The notes beneath the pieces were generated by a model. It made no database searches. It saw only the letters and a program-made list of their open reading frames with translations, and was not told where the DNA came from. A stretch of 21,430 nucleotides of DNA from CAYVDH01 sp964450355 (GTDB taxonomy: Bacteria > Bacteroidota > Bacteroidia > NS11-12g > UBA955), in NCBI GenBank assembly GCA_964450355.1, contig CAYVDH010000041.1, forward strand, positions 1-21,430, read 5' to 3'. The position numbers and the translations under genes were made by a program. Positions within the stretch are counted from its first letter, which is position 1. Every line of letters begins with the position of its first letter. Shown here one piece after another: positions 15,162 through 21,430 of the stretch.

Positions 15162-16286
15162 TTAAATACCCAATAATCGACTGTAAACCCTTATCAATTC
15201 AGCACTTTCACTATCCCAAGAATATAATTCTTTTACCTTATTTTTCCCTAAATAACCCATGTGTTTACTTTTTTCTACATCGTTGTGGATGTCTAAAATC
15301 GATTTTTTTATACTTTCAATCTCTAAAGGATTCACACAATAACCGACTTTATTTTCTAAAACCACCGACTCATAAAGTGGAAAATTAGAAGTAATTATTG
15401 GCAATCCTACCGCCATGTATTCAAATAACTTTGTTGGATAACTCTCCATTGAATTTTTCATCGGCCAAATTAAACACATGCCTATGTCCATGTTTTTTGC
15501 AATTTCGTATCCTTTATCTAATGTTTTTCTTCCATAAAAATGAAGTTGACCTTTGATTTCATCATAAAATGGCAAGGCATGAATCTGATTGTTTAAATCG
15601 CTAAACAATTCACCAACACAATGAAAATGAAAATTATACCCATCATCTTTTAACAATTTTATCGCTTGTAAAATTTGAATGATACCCCTATTTTCTAATA
15701 GAATACCTATATAAAACAGGTTTCCGTTGCTTTTGTATTCTGTTTTTATATGTGGTTCAAAAAATTCGATTTGACAATAATTAAGTACTAAACTGATTTG
15801 TCTGCTCTTTTTTTCGTATCTTTTTAAATAAGATTTTTCTGCCAAAATTAAATAAAACGATTTGCAAGCTAAAAATTCAAAAAAAGAAAATACATAATAC
15901 GCTGTTTTTCTATACTTTATCCAATGTTTGTCGTATATATCGTCTGCAATGTTTTCATGAACATCCCATATTACTTTTTTCCCTAAAGCCTTTAATATCA
16001 ATCCACAAGGTATTAACTCAGGATCATGAAAATGATAAATTTTAGCCTTTACCTTTAAAGCCTTTATCAACATGATAAACCAAGAACAAAAAACCCTGAA
16101 TTTTCTGTTGTGATATCTTTTAAATGGAATGATCTCTATTCCTTCAATGTTTTCTTTGATTGGGTGAATGGCAATTAAACAGACTTGATAAAAATTAGAT
16201 AGCGTTTTGCATTGTTTAAAAAAAATGCGGGTATCAATGGCAAAATGTACCGAACTTAGATGACAAACTTTAACTTTTTTATTCAA
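15162..16286 (-). CDS. Glycosyltransferase, GT4-like (GT-B fold)
   Basis: This 374-residue protein looks like a cytoplasmic or membrane-associated GT-B glycosyltransferase that moves a sugar from a nucleotide donor to a surface polysaccharide or lipid. The N-terminal part has KVCHLSSVHFAIDTRIF (5-22) and HFHDPELIP (85-93), with IWDVHE at 106-111. The donor-binding half has GILLENRGI near 194-202 and KLFEYMAVGLPIITS (286-300), the usual GT4 donor-site stretch. The start is a TTG at 16286: the conserved KVKVCHL begins four codons later and no ATG lies before residue 72, so a TTG start is needed. It is 45 bases downstream of the TPR gene on the same strand. No other polysaccharide genes surround it, so donor and acceptor are unknown. 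Confidence 0.85.
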   Translation of the reverse strand: MNKKVKVCHLSSVHFAIDTRIFFKQCKTLSNFYQVCLIAIHPIKENIEGIEIIPFKRYHNRKFRVFCSWFIMLIKALKVKAKIYHFHDPELIPCGLILKALGKKVIWDVHENIADDIYDKHWIKYRKTAYYVFSFFEFLACKSFYLILAEKSYLKRYEKKSRQISLVLNYCQIEFFEPHIKTEYKSNGNLFYIGILLENRGIIQILQAIKLLKDDGYNFHFHCVGELFSDLNNQIHALPFYDEIKGQLHFYGRKTLDKGYEIAKNMDIGMCLIWPMKNSMESYPTKLFEYMAVGLPIITSNFPLYESVVLENKVGYCVNPLEIESIKKSILDIHNDVEKSKHMGYLGKNKVKELYSWDSESAELIRVYSRLLGI

Positions 16287-16331
16287 AAGAAGGCGCGAAT
16301 ATAGTTAATAAAAGCCGTAATTTTGTTTCTG

Positions 16332-18158
16332 TCAATGACTATCGTAATAATAATCGTCTTGTTTATTGTATATATCTCCCCTCAAAAATCTATATCGTTT
16401 TCTTGCTTCGTTAATGAATAAACTTCCAGAATGATTGATGATGATTTTTCGATATATTTTTTTTGCTTGAGCTGTGTCTTTTAATTTAAACTCTAGTAAA
16501 TAGGCTAAATTTATTAAAGAGTTATCTGCTAAAATATCAAAACTGTGATTCTTAATGATCGATTCATAAAATATTTGAGCATCTTTGTAATTGCCTTGCT
16601 TTTCAGAAATTATTGCTTTTGCAAAATATATTTCATCAGTTAAGGTGTGATTAGGATATAACAAAGAAATTTTATCTAAATCAAGTATTGCCTCTTGCAA
16701 CTTGTTTTGAAAAATCAATAAATCGGCAGCAGCATATAATTTTAAAGCGTCATCTGTGCTGTCTAGCCCTGAATTGTCTTGAATTAACAACCAAAGTTTT
16801 AGTGCGTTATTACTAATTAATTGTGTTGTTGCTCCTTTTAATACGTCTAACTGAGTTTGAGCCCAAGGGAAATCTCCTCTAAAATAACACAATCTAGCAT
16901 ATCTAAATTTAGCTTCTTGTCCTAAAGGGTCGTTAGCATATTCTTTTTCAACTTGTTTGTATAATAAGTCAGCTTCCCAAGGGTCACCTTCAATTAAATA
17001 AGCATCTCCTAAATTTAACTTACATTTTGACCTTAATCTTGCATCTAAATCAGAAATGGCTAAAGCTTTATTTAATTGTTCTATTCCCTTTTTAGTTTGA
17101 TGTAGATAATAAATGTATAATTCAGATAATTGATACATTTGTTCGGCTGTTTGCCAATTGTTCCCATCGTGATTGATGAAATTTAAATATTCTGACTCTA
17201 AGGCCATTAAATTCACATTCTCAGAGTTTAATTTCATTTGTAGGTAGCCAGTTTGCAAAATCCCTTGTTGGGCTGAGTAATGGTATTTTTTTTCTGTACC
17301 AAAACTTTTTACTTGGTTAAAAGCTTCGATGGCGTATTTAAATTCTTCATTCGATTGGCACATCCAAGCTAATTCTAACGTATTTCGACCGTCATTATTT
17401 AGTCTTTTGTCAATTGCTTTTGCTTGAATTAATGCTCCTTCCCAATCTTTTTGTTGCACAAAACTCCAAATAAGTAAATCGTTCAAGGCAATGTTTTCTG
17501 GTTGTTTCTGAAGTTTTTCAATTAATAATTGTGACAAAACCGAGAATTCTTTTTTTTGTTGATAAGCGTAAGTAAGCTTATCCTTAATGTCTTGCAAAGC
17601 AAATTCATCATTTTGAGCTATTAAAATAAGCTCTTCGGTTCCAGCATTGGTATTGCCTGTAGCAAAATACAATTCAGACAATTCATACCTAAATAAATTG
17701 TTATCATTGAATGTTTTTCTTGCGGTTTCATATGAACTGCTAGCTTCGTTAAAGAATCTTCTTCTTATAAAGGCATTCGCAAGAAAGTCATAATCTTCTA
17801 CTTTGAGGTATTTGGTCTTTAAGAGAGAAGAAAAATATTGATTTTTATCGGTTTCTTTGTTTTGAAGATGCATTAAATAGCCTTTATCTACTTTGTAAAT
17901 AAAGTTGTCTTCATTTTTTTTGATTCTTTTATCTACTAATTTTTCTGCTTCATTAAAAGATTTCAATTGAATATAACATTGCAATAAATTCTCGTAGTAA
18001 TAAATGGATTCTGGCTGTTTTTTAATCAGATCTTCATAGACATCGGCAGCTTTTTCGTACTGTTTTTCAGAAAAATACTGATATGCCAATTTTTCATCAT
18101 CCAATTGAGCAAATGCTGAAAAAGAAACAAGAAAGAAAAATAGAAAAATAACCCTCAT
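16332..18158 (-). CDS. Exported tetratricopeptide-repeat protein
   Basis: This 608-residue protein is predicted to be exported and probably periplasmic: the signal peptide MRVIFLFFFLVSFSAFAQ is cleaved near residue 18, and there is no lipobox cysteine. The rest is a helical solenoid. TPR-like units are visible at about 23-56 (AYQYFSEKQYEKAADVYEDL) and 57-85. The last part (about 480-600) contains YPNHTLTDEIYFAKA and further units such as AKKIYRKIIINHSGSLFINEARKRYRFLRG, resembling the TPRs of YbgF/BamD-type envelope proteins. It has no catalytic motif, so a scaffold or assembly role is likely; this is inference. An exact -7 element lies eight bases before its ATG. It is divergent from anmK and precedes the glycosyltransferase gene, with which it may be cotranscribed. 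Confidence 0.85.
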   Translation of the reverse strand: MRVIFLFFFLVSFSAFAQLDDEKLAYQYFSEKQYEKAADVYEDLIKKQPESIYYYENLLQCYIQLKSFNEAEKLVDKRIKKNEDNFIYKVDKGYLMHLQNKETDKNQYFSSLLKTKYLKVEDYDFLANAFIRRRFFNEASSSYETARKTFNDNNLFRYELSELYFATGNTNAGTEELILIAQNDEFALQDIKDKLTYAYQQKKEFSVLSQLLIEKLQKQPENIALNDLLIWSFVQQKDWEGALIQAKAIDKRLNNDGRNTLELAWMCQSNEEFKYAIEAFNQVKSFGTEKKYHYSAQQGILQTGYLQMKLNSENVNLMALESEYLNFINHDGNNWQTAEQMYQLSELYIYYLHQTKKGIEQLNKALAISDLDARLRSKCKLNLGDAYLIEGDPWEADLLYKQVEKEYANDPLGQEAKFRYARLCYFRGDFPWAQTQLDVLKGATTQLISNNALKLWLLIQDNSGLDSTDDALKLYAAADLLIFQNKLQEAILDLDKISLLYPNHTLTDEIYFAKAIISEKQGNYKDAQIFYESIIKNHSFDILADNSLINLAYLLEFKLKDTAQAKKIYRKIIINHSGSLFINEARKRYRFLRGDIYNKQDDYYYDSH

Positions 18159-18166
18159 TGGCTTAA

Positions 18167-18174
18167 CAAAGATA
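18167..18174 (-). promoter_or_regulatory. Predicted -7 element (TATCTTTG) for the TPR gene, eight bases from the ATG
   Basis: TATCTTTG on the minus strand matches the consensus exactly, and only eight bases separate it from the ATG at 18158. The predicted transcript would have a leader of about four bases. No clear -33 TTG lies at the usual distance. Confidence 0.55.
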
Positions 18175-18226
18175 AATAATATTTTAGAATTTAAAAAAAT
18201 GAAAAATGAAAGTTTGATAATTTGTT

Positions 18227-18234
18227 TATTTTTG
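18227..18234 (+). promoter_or_regulatory. Predicted -7 element (TATTTTTG) for anmK
   Basis: TATTTTTG matches TAnnTTTG exactly and predicts a leader of about 32 bases for anmK. An AAAGGA sequence at 18263-18268, a possible ribosome-binding site, lies unusually close to the ATG (two bases). Confidence 0.55.
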
Positions 18235-18270
18235 CCTTTTGCTAAATTTTAAAAAAGACCGTAAAGGAAT

Positions 18271-19362
18271 ATGAAAATATACAATGTTATAGGAATTATG
18301 TCAGGTTCATCGATGGATGGAGTTGACCTTGCATTATGCAAAATCACAAACGACAATGGAAAATATACTTACTCCATAGAACAAGCCGAAACCATTGAGT
18401 ACGATGAAAAATGGAGATTGAGATTGTCGCAACTTAGAAAAGCGGATTCCTTAAGCTATGCTAAAACAGATGTGTTTTATGGCCATTACTTAGGCCAATT
18501 GGTAAATCAATTTATAGCTAAACACCAAATAAAAGTGGATTTAGTTTCATCTCATGGTCATACAGCATTTCACTACCCTAACGAGTTAATCACAAGGCAA
18601 GTTGGAGATGGGGCTTCCCTTTCTGCTGTCTGTAATTTACCCGTAGTAAGTGATTTTAGAAGCATGGATGTGGCAAAAAAAGGTGAAGGTGCTCCGTTGG
18701 TTGCTATTGGCGATGAGATATTTTTCAATGATTATGATTATTGTTTAAACATTGGAGGGTTTGTCAACATCTCTGGATTAGTAGGTGAATACAGAGTATC
18801 TTTTGATATTTGCCCTGCAAACATATTGCTTAATAGAGTGGCAAGAGATTTTGAACAATCTTATGATAAAGATGGCGAAATTGCTGCTCGTGGTTCCATC
18901 AATTATCAACTTTTAGGAGAATTAAATTCAATAGATTATTACAAACTACCATTTCCAAAATCTTTAAATAGAGATTGGATAAATGATGAGCTTTGGAGAA
19001 TTGTAAAAGAAGGGGATAAATTAAGTCCTGAAGACAAAATGAAAACATTTGTTGACCATATTGGAACTCAAATTGGAAAAAGTGTTGATTATCTTAGTAA
19101 AAACAATTCATCAAACAAAAAAATATTAGTAACTGGTGGTGGAGCTTTCAATAAAACCCTAATTGAATACATAAAAACCCATTGTGAATCCGAGTTAGTT
19201 ATCCCTGATGAAAAATTAGTAAAATACAAGGAAGCCCTTATATTTGCTTTGATGGGTGTTCTCCGAATTGAAAATCAAATCAACATAAAAAGAACATTTA
19301 CTGGCGCAAAATCAGACAGCATAAGTGGCTGCCTCAATGGCAATTTTAGCGCTTTGATTTAA
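18271..19362 (+). CDS. anmK: Anhydro-N-acetylmuramic acid kinase
   Basis: AnmK opens the 1,6-anhydro ring of anhydro-MurNAc and phosphorylates it to MurNAc-6-phosphate, a cytoplasmic step in recycling the cell's own murein. At 363 residues it is of normal length. Visible motifs are the N-terminal GIMSGSSMDGVDLALC (8-23), VSSHGHTAFHYP (about 92-103), DFRSMDVAKKGEGAPLV with the conserved aspartate and GAPL, NIGGFVNIS, and the C-terminal LVTGGGAFN nucleotide-binding loop. The usual AxGGQGAPL is AKKGEGAPL here: two positions differ, but the core is kept. The N-acetylmuramic acid-6-phosphate etherase gene murQ, the next step, is not adjacent. It has its own -7 element; the promoter of the next gene overlaps its 3' end. 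Confidence 0.95.
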   Translation: MKIYNVIGIMSGSSMDGVDLALCKITNDNGKYTYSIEQAETIEYDEKWRLRLSQLRKADSLSYAKTDVFYGHYLGQLVNQFIAKHQIKVDLVSSHGHTAFHYPNELITRQVGDGASLSAVCNLPVVSDFRSMDVAKKGEGAPLVAIGDEIFFNDYDYCLNIGGFVNISGLVGEYRVSFDICPANILLNRVARDFEQSYDKDGEIAARGSINYQLLGELNSIDYYKLPFPKSLNRDWINDELWRIVKEGDKLSPEDKMKTFVDHIGTQIGKSVDYLSKNNSSNKKILVTGGGAFNKTLIEYIKTHCESELVIPDEKLVKYKEALIFALMGVLRIENQINIKRTFTGAKSDSISGCLNGNFSALI

Positions 19363-19383
19363 GTAAAAAGTTTTGTAAATTTG
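19353..19383 (+). promoter_or_regulatory. Predicted promoter of the 189-residue hypothetical gene (TTTG-N19-TAAATTTG)
   Basis: TTTG at 19353-19356, inside the end of anmK, is followed after 19 bases by TAAATTTG at 19376-19383, an exact consensus match. The ATG at 19390 starts six bases later, so the mRNA should be leaderless or have a leader of two to three bases. An in-frame TTG at 19381 is part of the -7 element. Confidence 0.65.
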
Positions 19384-19389
19384 TTTTTT

Positions 19390-19959
19390 ATGTTTAGGCG
19401 CCATTACCAATTTGTGTTTTTTTTTCTTTTAAGTGTGTTTTCGTACCAATGCACTAAGTGCAACAAAAACTATTACGTTGATTTTGAACTGGTCCAATTT
19501 GTGCCGCAAAACATGGAAATTGACCAAGACAATTTGGATTCCTTAATTACCAGAGAAACAGATGTATTTCCTACTTCTATTTTTGATGCTCAATTGAGCA
19601 AAAACAAAACAAAAAAAAACAGAATCATTTCTGCTAAATTAATAGAACTCAAAATGCAAGTGATGGACCATGCATACAGAGACACCACAGGAGTTTATTC
19701 TAACTTTAAAGACATCAAAGACATTTATCTAGATATTAAGACTCCTTCAGGAGGAACAACACAAGTTGCTTATCGAGAAAACATTCCTGATGTGAAAGTA
19801 AAATCTATCGCCATGATATTAGAAGATAAAGAATTGGCTCCTTACATTAAAGACGACAACTTTCAAATGATTATAAAATATAAAAAAAGAAGGTTAATGC
19901 ACCACGAAATGCCTTTTGTCATCACTGTTCGATTTAAAGTGACAGCTGAGGTCTATTAA
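19390..19959 (+). CDS. Small exported or membrane-anchored protein of unknown function
   Basis: I do not recognise this 189-residue protein. It begins with a basic residue pair and a very hydrophobic segment (FVFFFLLSVFS, about 8-18), followed by Cys21-Thr-Lys-Cys24. This suggests a signal peptide or anchor; Cys21 is not in a standard lipobox (Gln precedes it), so lipidation is doubtful. The rest is soluble, charged sequence with a likely alpha/beta pattern: a segment rich in Asp/Asn (42-55), KIIDLD-type strands around DIYLDIKTPSGG and a late ITVRFKVTAEVY strand. The last stretch could pack as a beta-sandwich, which is inference. I use ATG 19390 because the earlier TTG (19381) lies in the promoter. 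It stands between anmK and the dehydrogenase gene, each with its own promoter, so neighbourhood says little about its role. Confidence 0.7.
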   Translation: MFRRHYQFVFFFLLSVFSYQCTKCNKNYYVDFELVQFVPQNMEIDQDNLDSLITRETDVFPTSIFDAQLSKNKTKKNRIISAKLIELKMQVMDHAYRDTTGVYSNFKDIKDIYLDIKTPSGGTTQVAYRENIPDVKVKSIAMILEDKELAPYIKDDNFQMIIKYKKRRLMHHEMPFVITVRFKVTAEVY

Positions 19960-19975
19960 GTTGTTTTTTTTATTT

Positions 19976-20004
19976 TTTGAACTTGATTCTGCATTGTATC
20001 TTTG
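19976..20004 (+). promoter_or_regulatory. Predicted promoter of the amino-acid dehydrogenase gene (TTTG-N17-TATCTTTG)
   Basis: TTTG at 19976-19979 and TATCTTTG at 19997-20004 are separated by 17 bases and match both Bacteroidota promoter elements. The ATG at 20017 follows 12 bases later, giving a predicted leader of about eight bases. The in-frame TTG at 20002 lies inside the -7 element and cannot be the start of a transcript made from here. Confidence 0.7.
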
Positions 20005-20016
20005 CCGCATAATTTT

Positions 20017-21267
20017 ATGCAAGACTTATTAAAAAAATTTGAGAACAAACAACCTGAGATTGTATTTGAATGGAAAGATTCTGAAACTGAAGCTGAAGGT
20101 TGGGTAGTAATAAATTCACTTAGAAATGGTGCTGCTGGTGGTGGAACCCGAATGAGAAAAGGATTAGATAAAAGAGAAGTTGAGAGTTTAGCAAAAACAA
20201 TGGAAGTTAAGTTTTCGGTATGTGGACCACCAATTGGAGGAGCAAAATCAGGCATTAACTTTGACCCTAAAGATCCTAGAAAAGATGGTGTATTAAAAAG
20301 ATGGTACAAAGCTGTTCATCCTTTATTAAAAAACTATTATGGAACAGGAGGCGATTTAAATGTAGATGAAATTCACGAAGTAATTCCCATTACAGCTTCT
20401 AATGGATTATTACATCCACAAGAGGGCATTGTAAATGGCCATTTAAATTACAGCCCCGAAGAAAAACTAAAAAGCATAAGCAGATTACAAGAAGGTGTAC
20501 TGCTTCCAATAAAAGACGAAAGGTTCACACCTGAATTAAGTAAAAACTACACCATAGCCGATATGATTACTGGATGGGGAGTAAGTGAAGCAGTAAGACA
20601 TTATTACAACATTTGGGGAGGGCAATTAAATGGCAAATTCGCTGTAATTCAAGGATGGGGTAATGTGGCTGCAGCTGCTGCATTTTACTTGTCTAAAAAC
20701 GGTGTTTTAATCAATGGAATTATCGATAGAAATGGCGGTTTAATCAATGAAAAAGGATTTACATTTGAAGAGATAAAATCTTTATTTTTACAACGCAATG
20801 GAAATGAACTTTCTGCTCCAAACATGTTAACTTTTGATGATGTGAATGCCAAAATTTGGGACTTGCCTCATGAAATATTCATTCCAGGAGCAGCTTCAAG
20901 ATTGATTACCCAAAATCAGGCAGAAAGATTAGTTTCTTCTGGTGTAGAAGTGATAAGTTGTGGCGCAAACGTTCCATTTGCAGATGCAGAAATTTTCCTT
21001 GGACCAATTTCACAATACATGGACAACAACACAGCAGTAATCCCTGATTTTATTGCTAATTGTGGCATGGCTAGAGTATTTGGATATTTAATGACTCAAG
21101 GTGCTGAAGTGAACGACTTGGCCATTTTAAAAGATGTATCTAACACCATTGAAAAAGCATTATTACACTTGCATCAATTCAATCCAAAAATGACAGGATT
21201 AAGTACCAAAGCCCTTGAATTAAGCTTAACTGATTTGGTAAAAACTCCTGCCGCTAGTAGAATTTAA
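20017..21267 (+). CDS. Glu/Leu/Phe/Val-family amino-acid dehydrogenase
   Basis: This enzyme of the glutamate/leucine/phenylalanine/valine dehydrogenase superfamily should reversibly deaminate an L-amino acid to a 2-oxo acid with NAD(P). From ATG 20017 it has 416 residues. The N-terminal domain has GAAGGGTRMRKG and then MEVKFSVCGPPIGGAKSGI (about 62-80) with the conserved lysines Lys65 and Lys77. YGTGGDLNVDE (about 108-118) contains Asp113 at the likely catalytic position. The cofactor domain has QGWGNVAAAAAFYL (from 212), a GxGxxA-type dinucleotide loop. An acidic Asp after the second strand (IIDRNGG) points to NAD over NADP, by inference. The substrate cannot be fixed from sequence, so no symbol is given. 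It is monocistronic with a strong promoter; no terminator with a T-run is visible, only the inverted repeat at 21303. Confidence 0.88.
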   Translation: MQDLLKKFENKQPEIVFEWKDSETEAEGWVVINSLRNGAAGGGTRMRKGLDKREVESLAKTMEVKFSVCGPPIGGAKSGINFDPKDPRKDGVLKRWYKAVHPLLKNYYGTGGDLNVDEIHEVIPITASNGLLHPQEGIVNGHLNYSPEEKLKSISRLQEGVLLPIKDERFTPELSKNYTIADMITGWGVSEAVRHYYNIWGGQLNGKFAVIQGWGNVAAAAAFYLSKNGVLINGIIDRNGGLINEKGFTFEEIKSLFLQRNGNELSAPNMLTFDDVNAKIWDLPHEIFIPGAASRLITQNQAERLVSSGVEVISCGANVPFADAEIFLGPISQYMDNNTAVIPDFIANCGMARVFGYLMTQGAEVNDLAILKDVSNTIEKALLHLHQFNPKMTGLSTKALELSLTDLVKTPAASRI

Positions 21268-21302
21268 CTTCTAACTCATTTTATTGATTTCATTCTTATA
21301 AA

Positions 21303-21342
21303 ATTGTTCTAAAAAATCTAAGATTTCAAAATTTAGAACAAT
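21303..21342. repeat. 40-base inverted repeat downstream of the dehydrogenase gene
   Basis: Perfect 11-base arms (ATTGTTCTAAA at 21303-21313 and TTTAGAACAAT at 21332-21342) flank 18 bases that can form a smaller inner hairpin (AAATC at 21314-21318 with GATTT at 21322-21326). No T-run follows, so it is not a standard terminator, though it could protect the 3' end of the mRNA. It is AT-rich and may also be a small mobile-element end or a protein-binding site. Confidence 0.6.
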
Positions 21343-21409
21343 GAATGAATTCATACTTAGTTTTCCGGACAAGATGCGTCAAGTTGATTTTAAATCAAAA
21401 AAAAATTAA
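21341..21409 (+). other. 22-codon micro-ORF overlapping the inverted repeat
   Basis: An ATG at 21341, on the right arm of the inverted repeat, opens a 22-codon frame (MNEFILSFPDKMRQVDFKSKKN) ending at TAA 21407-21409. A 10-base palindrome ATGAATTCAT (21345-21354) lies in its start. It has no Shine-Dalgarno sequence. It could be a remnant of a longer gene, such as a degraded transposase end, or chance; I do not recognise the peptide. Confidence 0.2.
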
Positions 21410-21430
21410 CAACTGCTTTTATTTACTTTG

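Noticed and set aside
15142..15175. Weak inverted repeat (TGGGT / ACCCA) at the end of the glycosyltransferase gene as a terminator
   Set aside because: The stem is short and bulged with a loop of more than 20 bases, and it overlaps the coding end and the rplM promoter region.
16284..16291. A -7-like TTCTTTTG at the start of the glycosyltransferase gene
   Set aside because: It overlaps the needed TTG start codon, and there is no later start in a suitable place, so a promoter there would make an mRNA without a start codon.
20002..20016. TTG start at 20002 for the dehydrogenase (five extra residues)
   Set aside because: The TTG is the end of the -7 element TATCTTTG, so it would lie upstream of the transcript; ATG 20017 is the better start.

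Overview
The window is a low-GC chromosomal segment of a member of the Bacteroidota. Three things support this. It carries type IX secretion system (T9SS) genes, which are largely confined to this phylum. It encodes a secreted protein with a T9SS type A C-terminal sorting domain. Most starts are preceded by the Bacteroidota -7 promoter element TAnnTTTG, often without any Shine-Dalgarno sequence. The genus cannot be named from the sequence. There are no tRNA or rRNA genes, no CRISPR array, no prophage and no intact insertion sequence. Coding density is high, and no stretch over 300 bases lacks a gene.

Layout: (1) 71-1405, minus: a T9SS-exported protein with its own promoter and terminator. (2) 1592-2281, minus: an SDR oxidoreductase, divergent from a plus-strand pair at 2334-3817 encoding an MlaE-type permease and MlaF-type ATPase of a lipid (MCE/Mla) transporter; the MlaD/MCE subunit is not here. 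A bidirectional terminator follows. (3) 3942-11766: a T9SS/gliding cluster. porP/sprF and gldJ run on the minus strand and are divergent from the sortase gene porU and the outer-membrane partner gene porV on the plus strand. The lipoprotein is GldJ rather than GldK, which explains why gldL, gldM and gldN do not follow. (4) 11839-15079, minus: rplM-rpsI-rpsB-tsf, then a terminator hairpin, then pyrH, which converges on porV over a shared bidirectional terminator. (5) 15162-18158, minus: a TPR envelope protein and a family-4-type glycosyltransferase. (6) 18271-21267, plus: anmK (murein recycling), a small uncharacterised exported protein, and an amino-acid (Glu/Leu/Phe/Val) dehydrogenase. (7) 21268-21430: non-coding sequence with a long inverted repeat and a 22-codon micro-ORF.

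Functionally, GldJ, PorP, PorU and PorV belong to one export pathway. PorV and PorU receive and process cargo with C-terminal sorting domains, such as the 71-1405 product. The Mla pair, the TPR protein, the glycosyltransferase and AnmK fit general envelope maintenance. The ribosomal/EF-Ts/UMP kinase block is housekeeping.

I see no wholly new multi-gene system. The observations most worth a second look are: a recurring promoter layout that puts -7 elements 6-12 bases before the start codon in four genes, predicting leaderless or nearly leaderless mRNAs and exposing false upstream TTG starts; a terminator hairpin immediately before pyrH; the GldJ pseudo-enzyme features; and the unexplained inverted repeat at the right edge.
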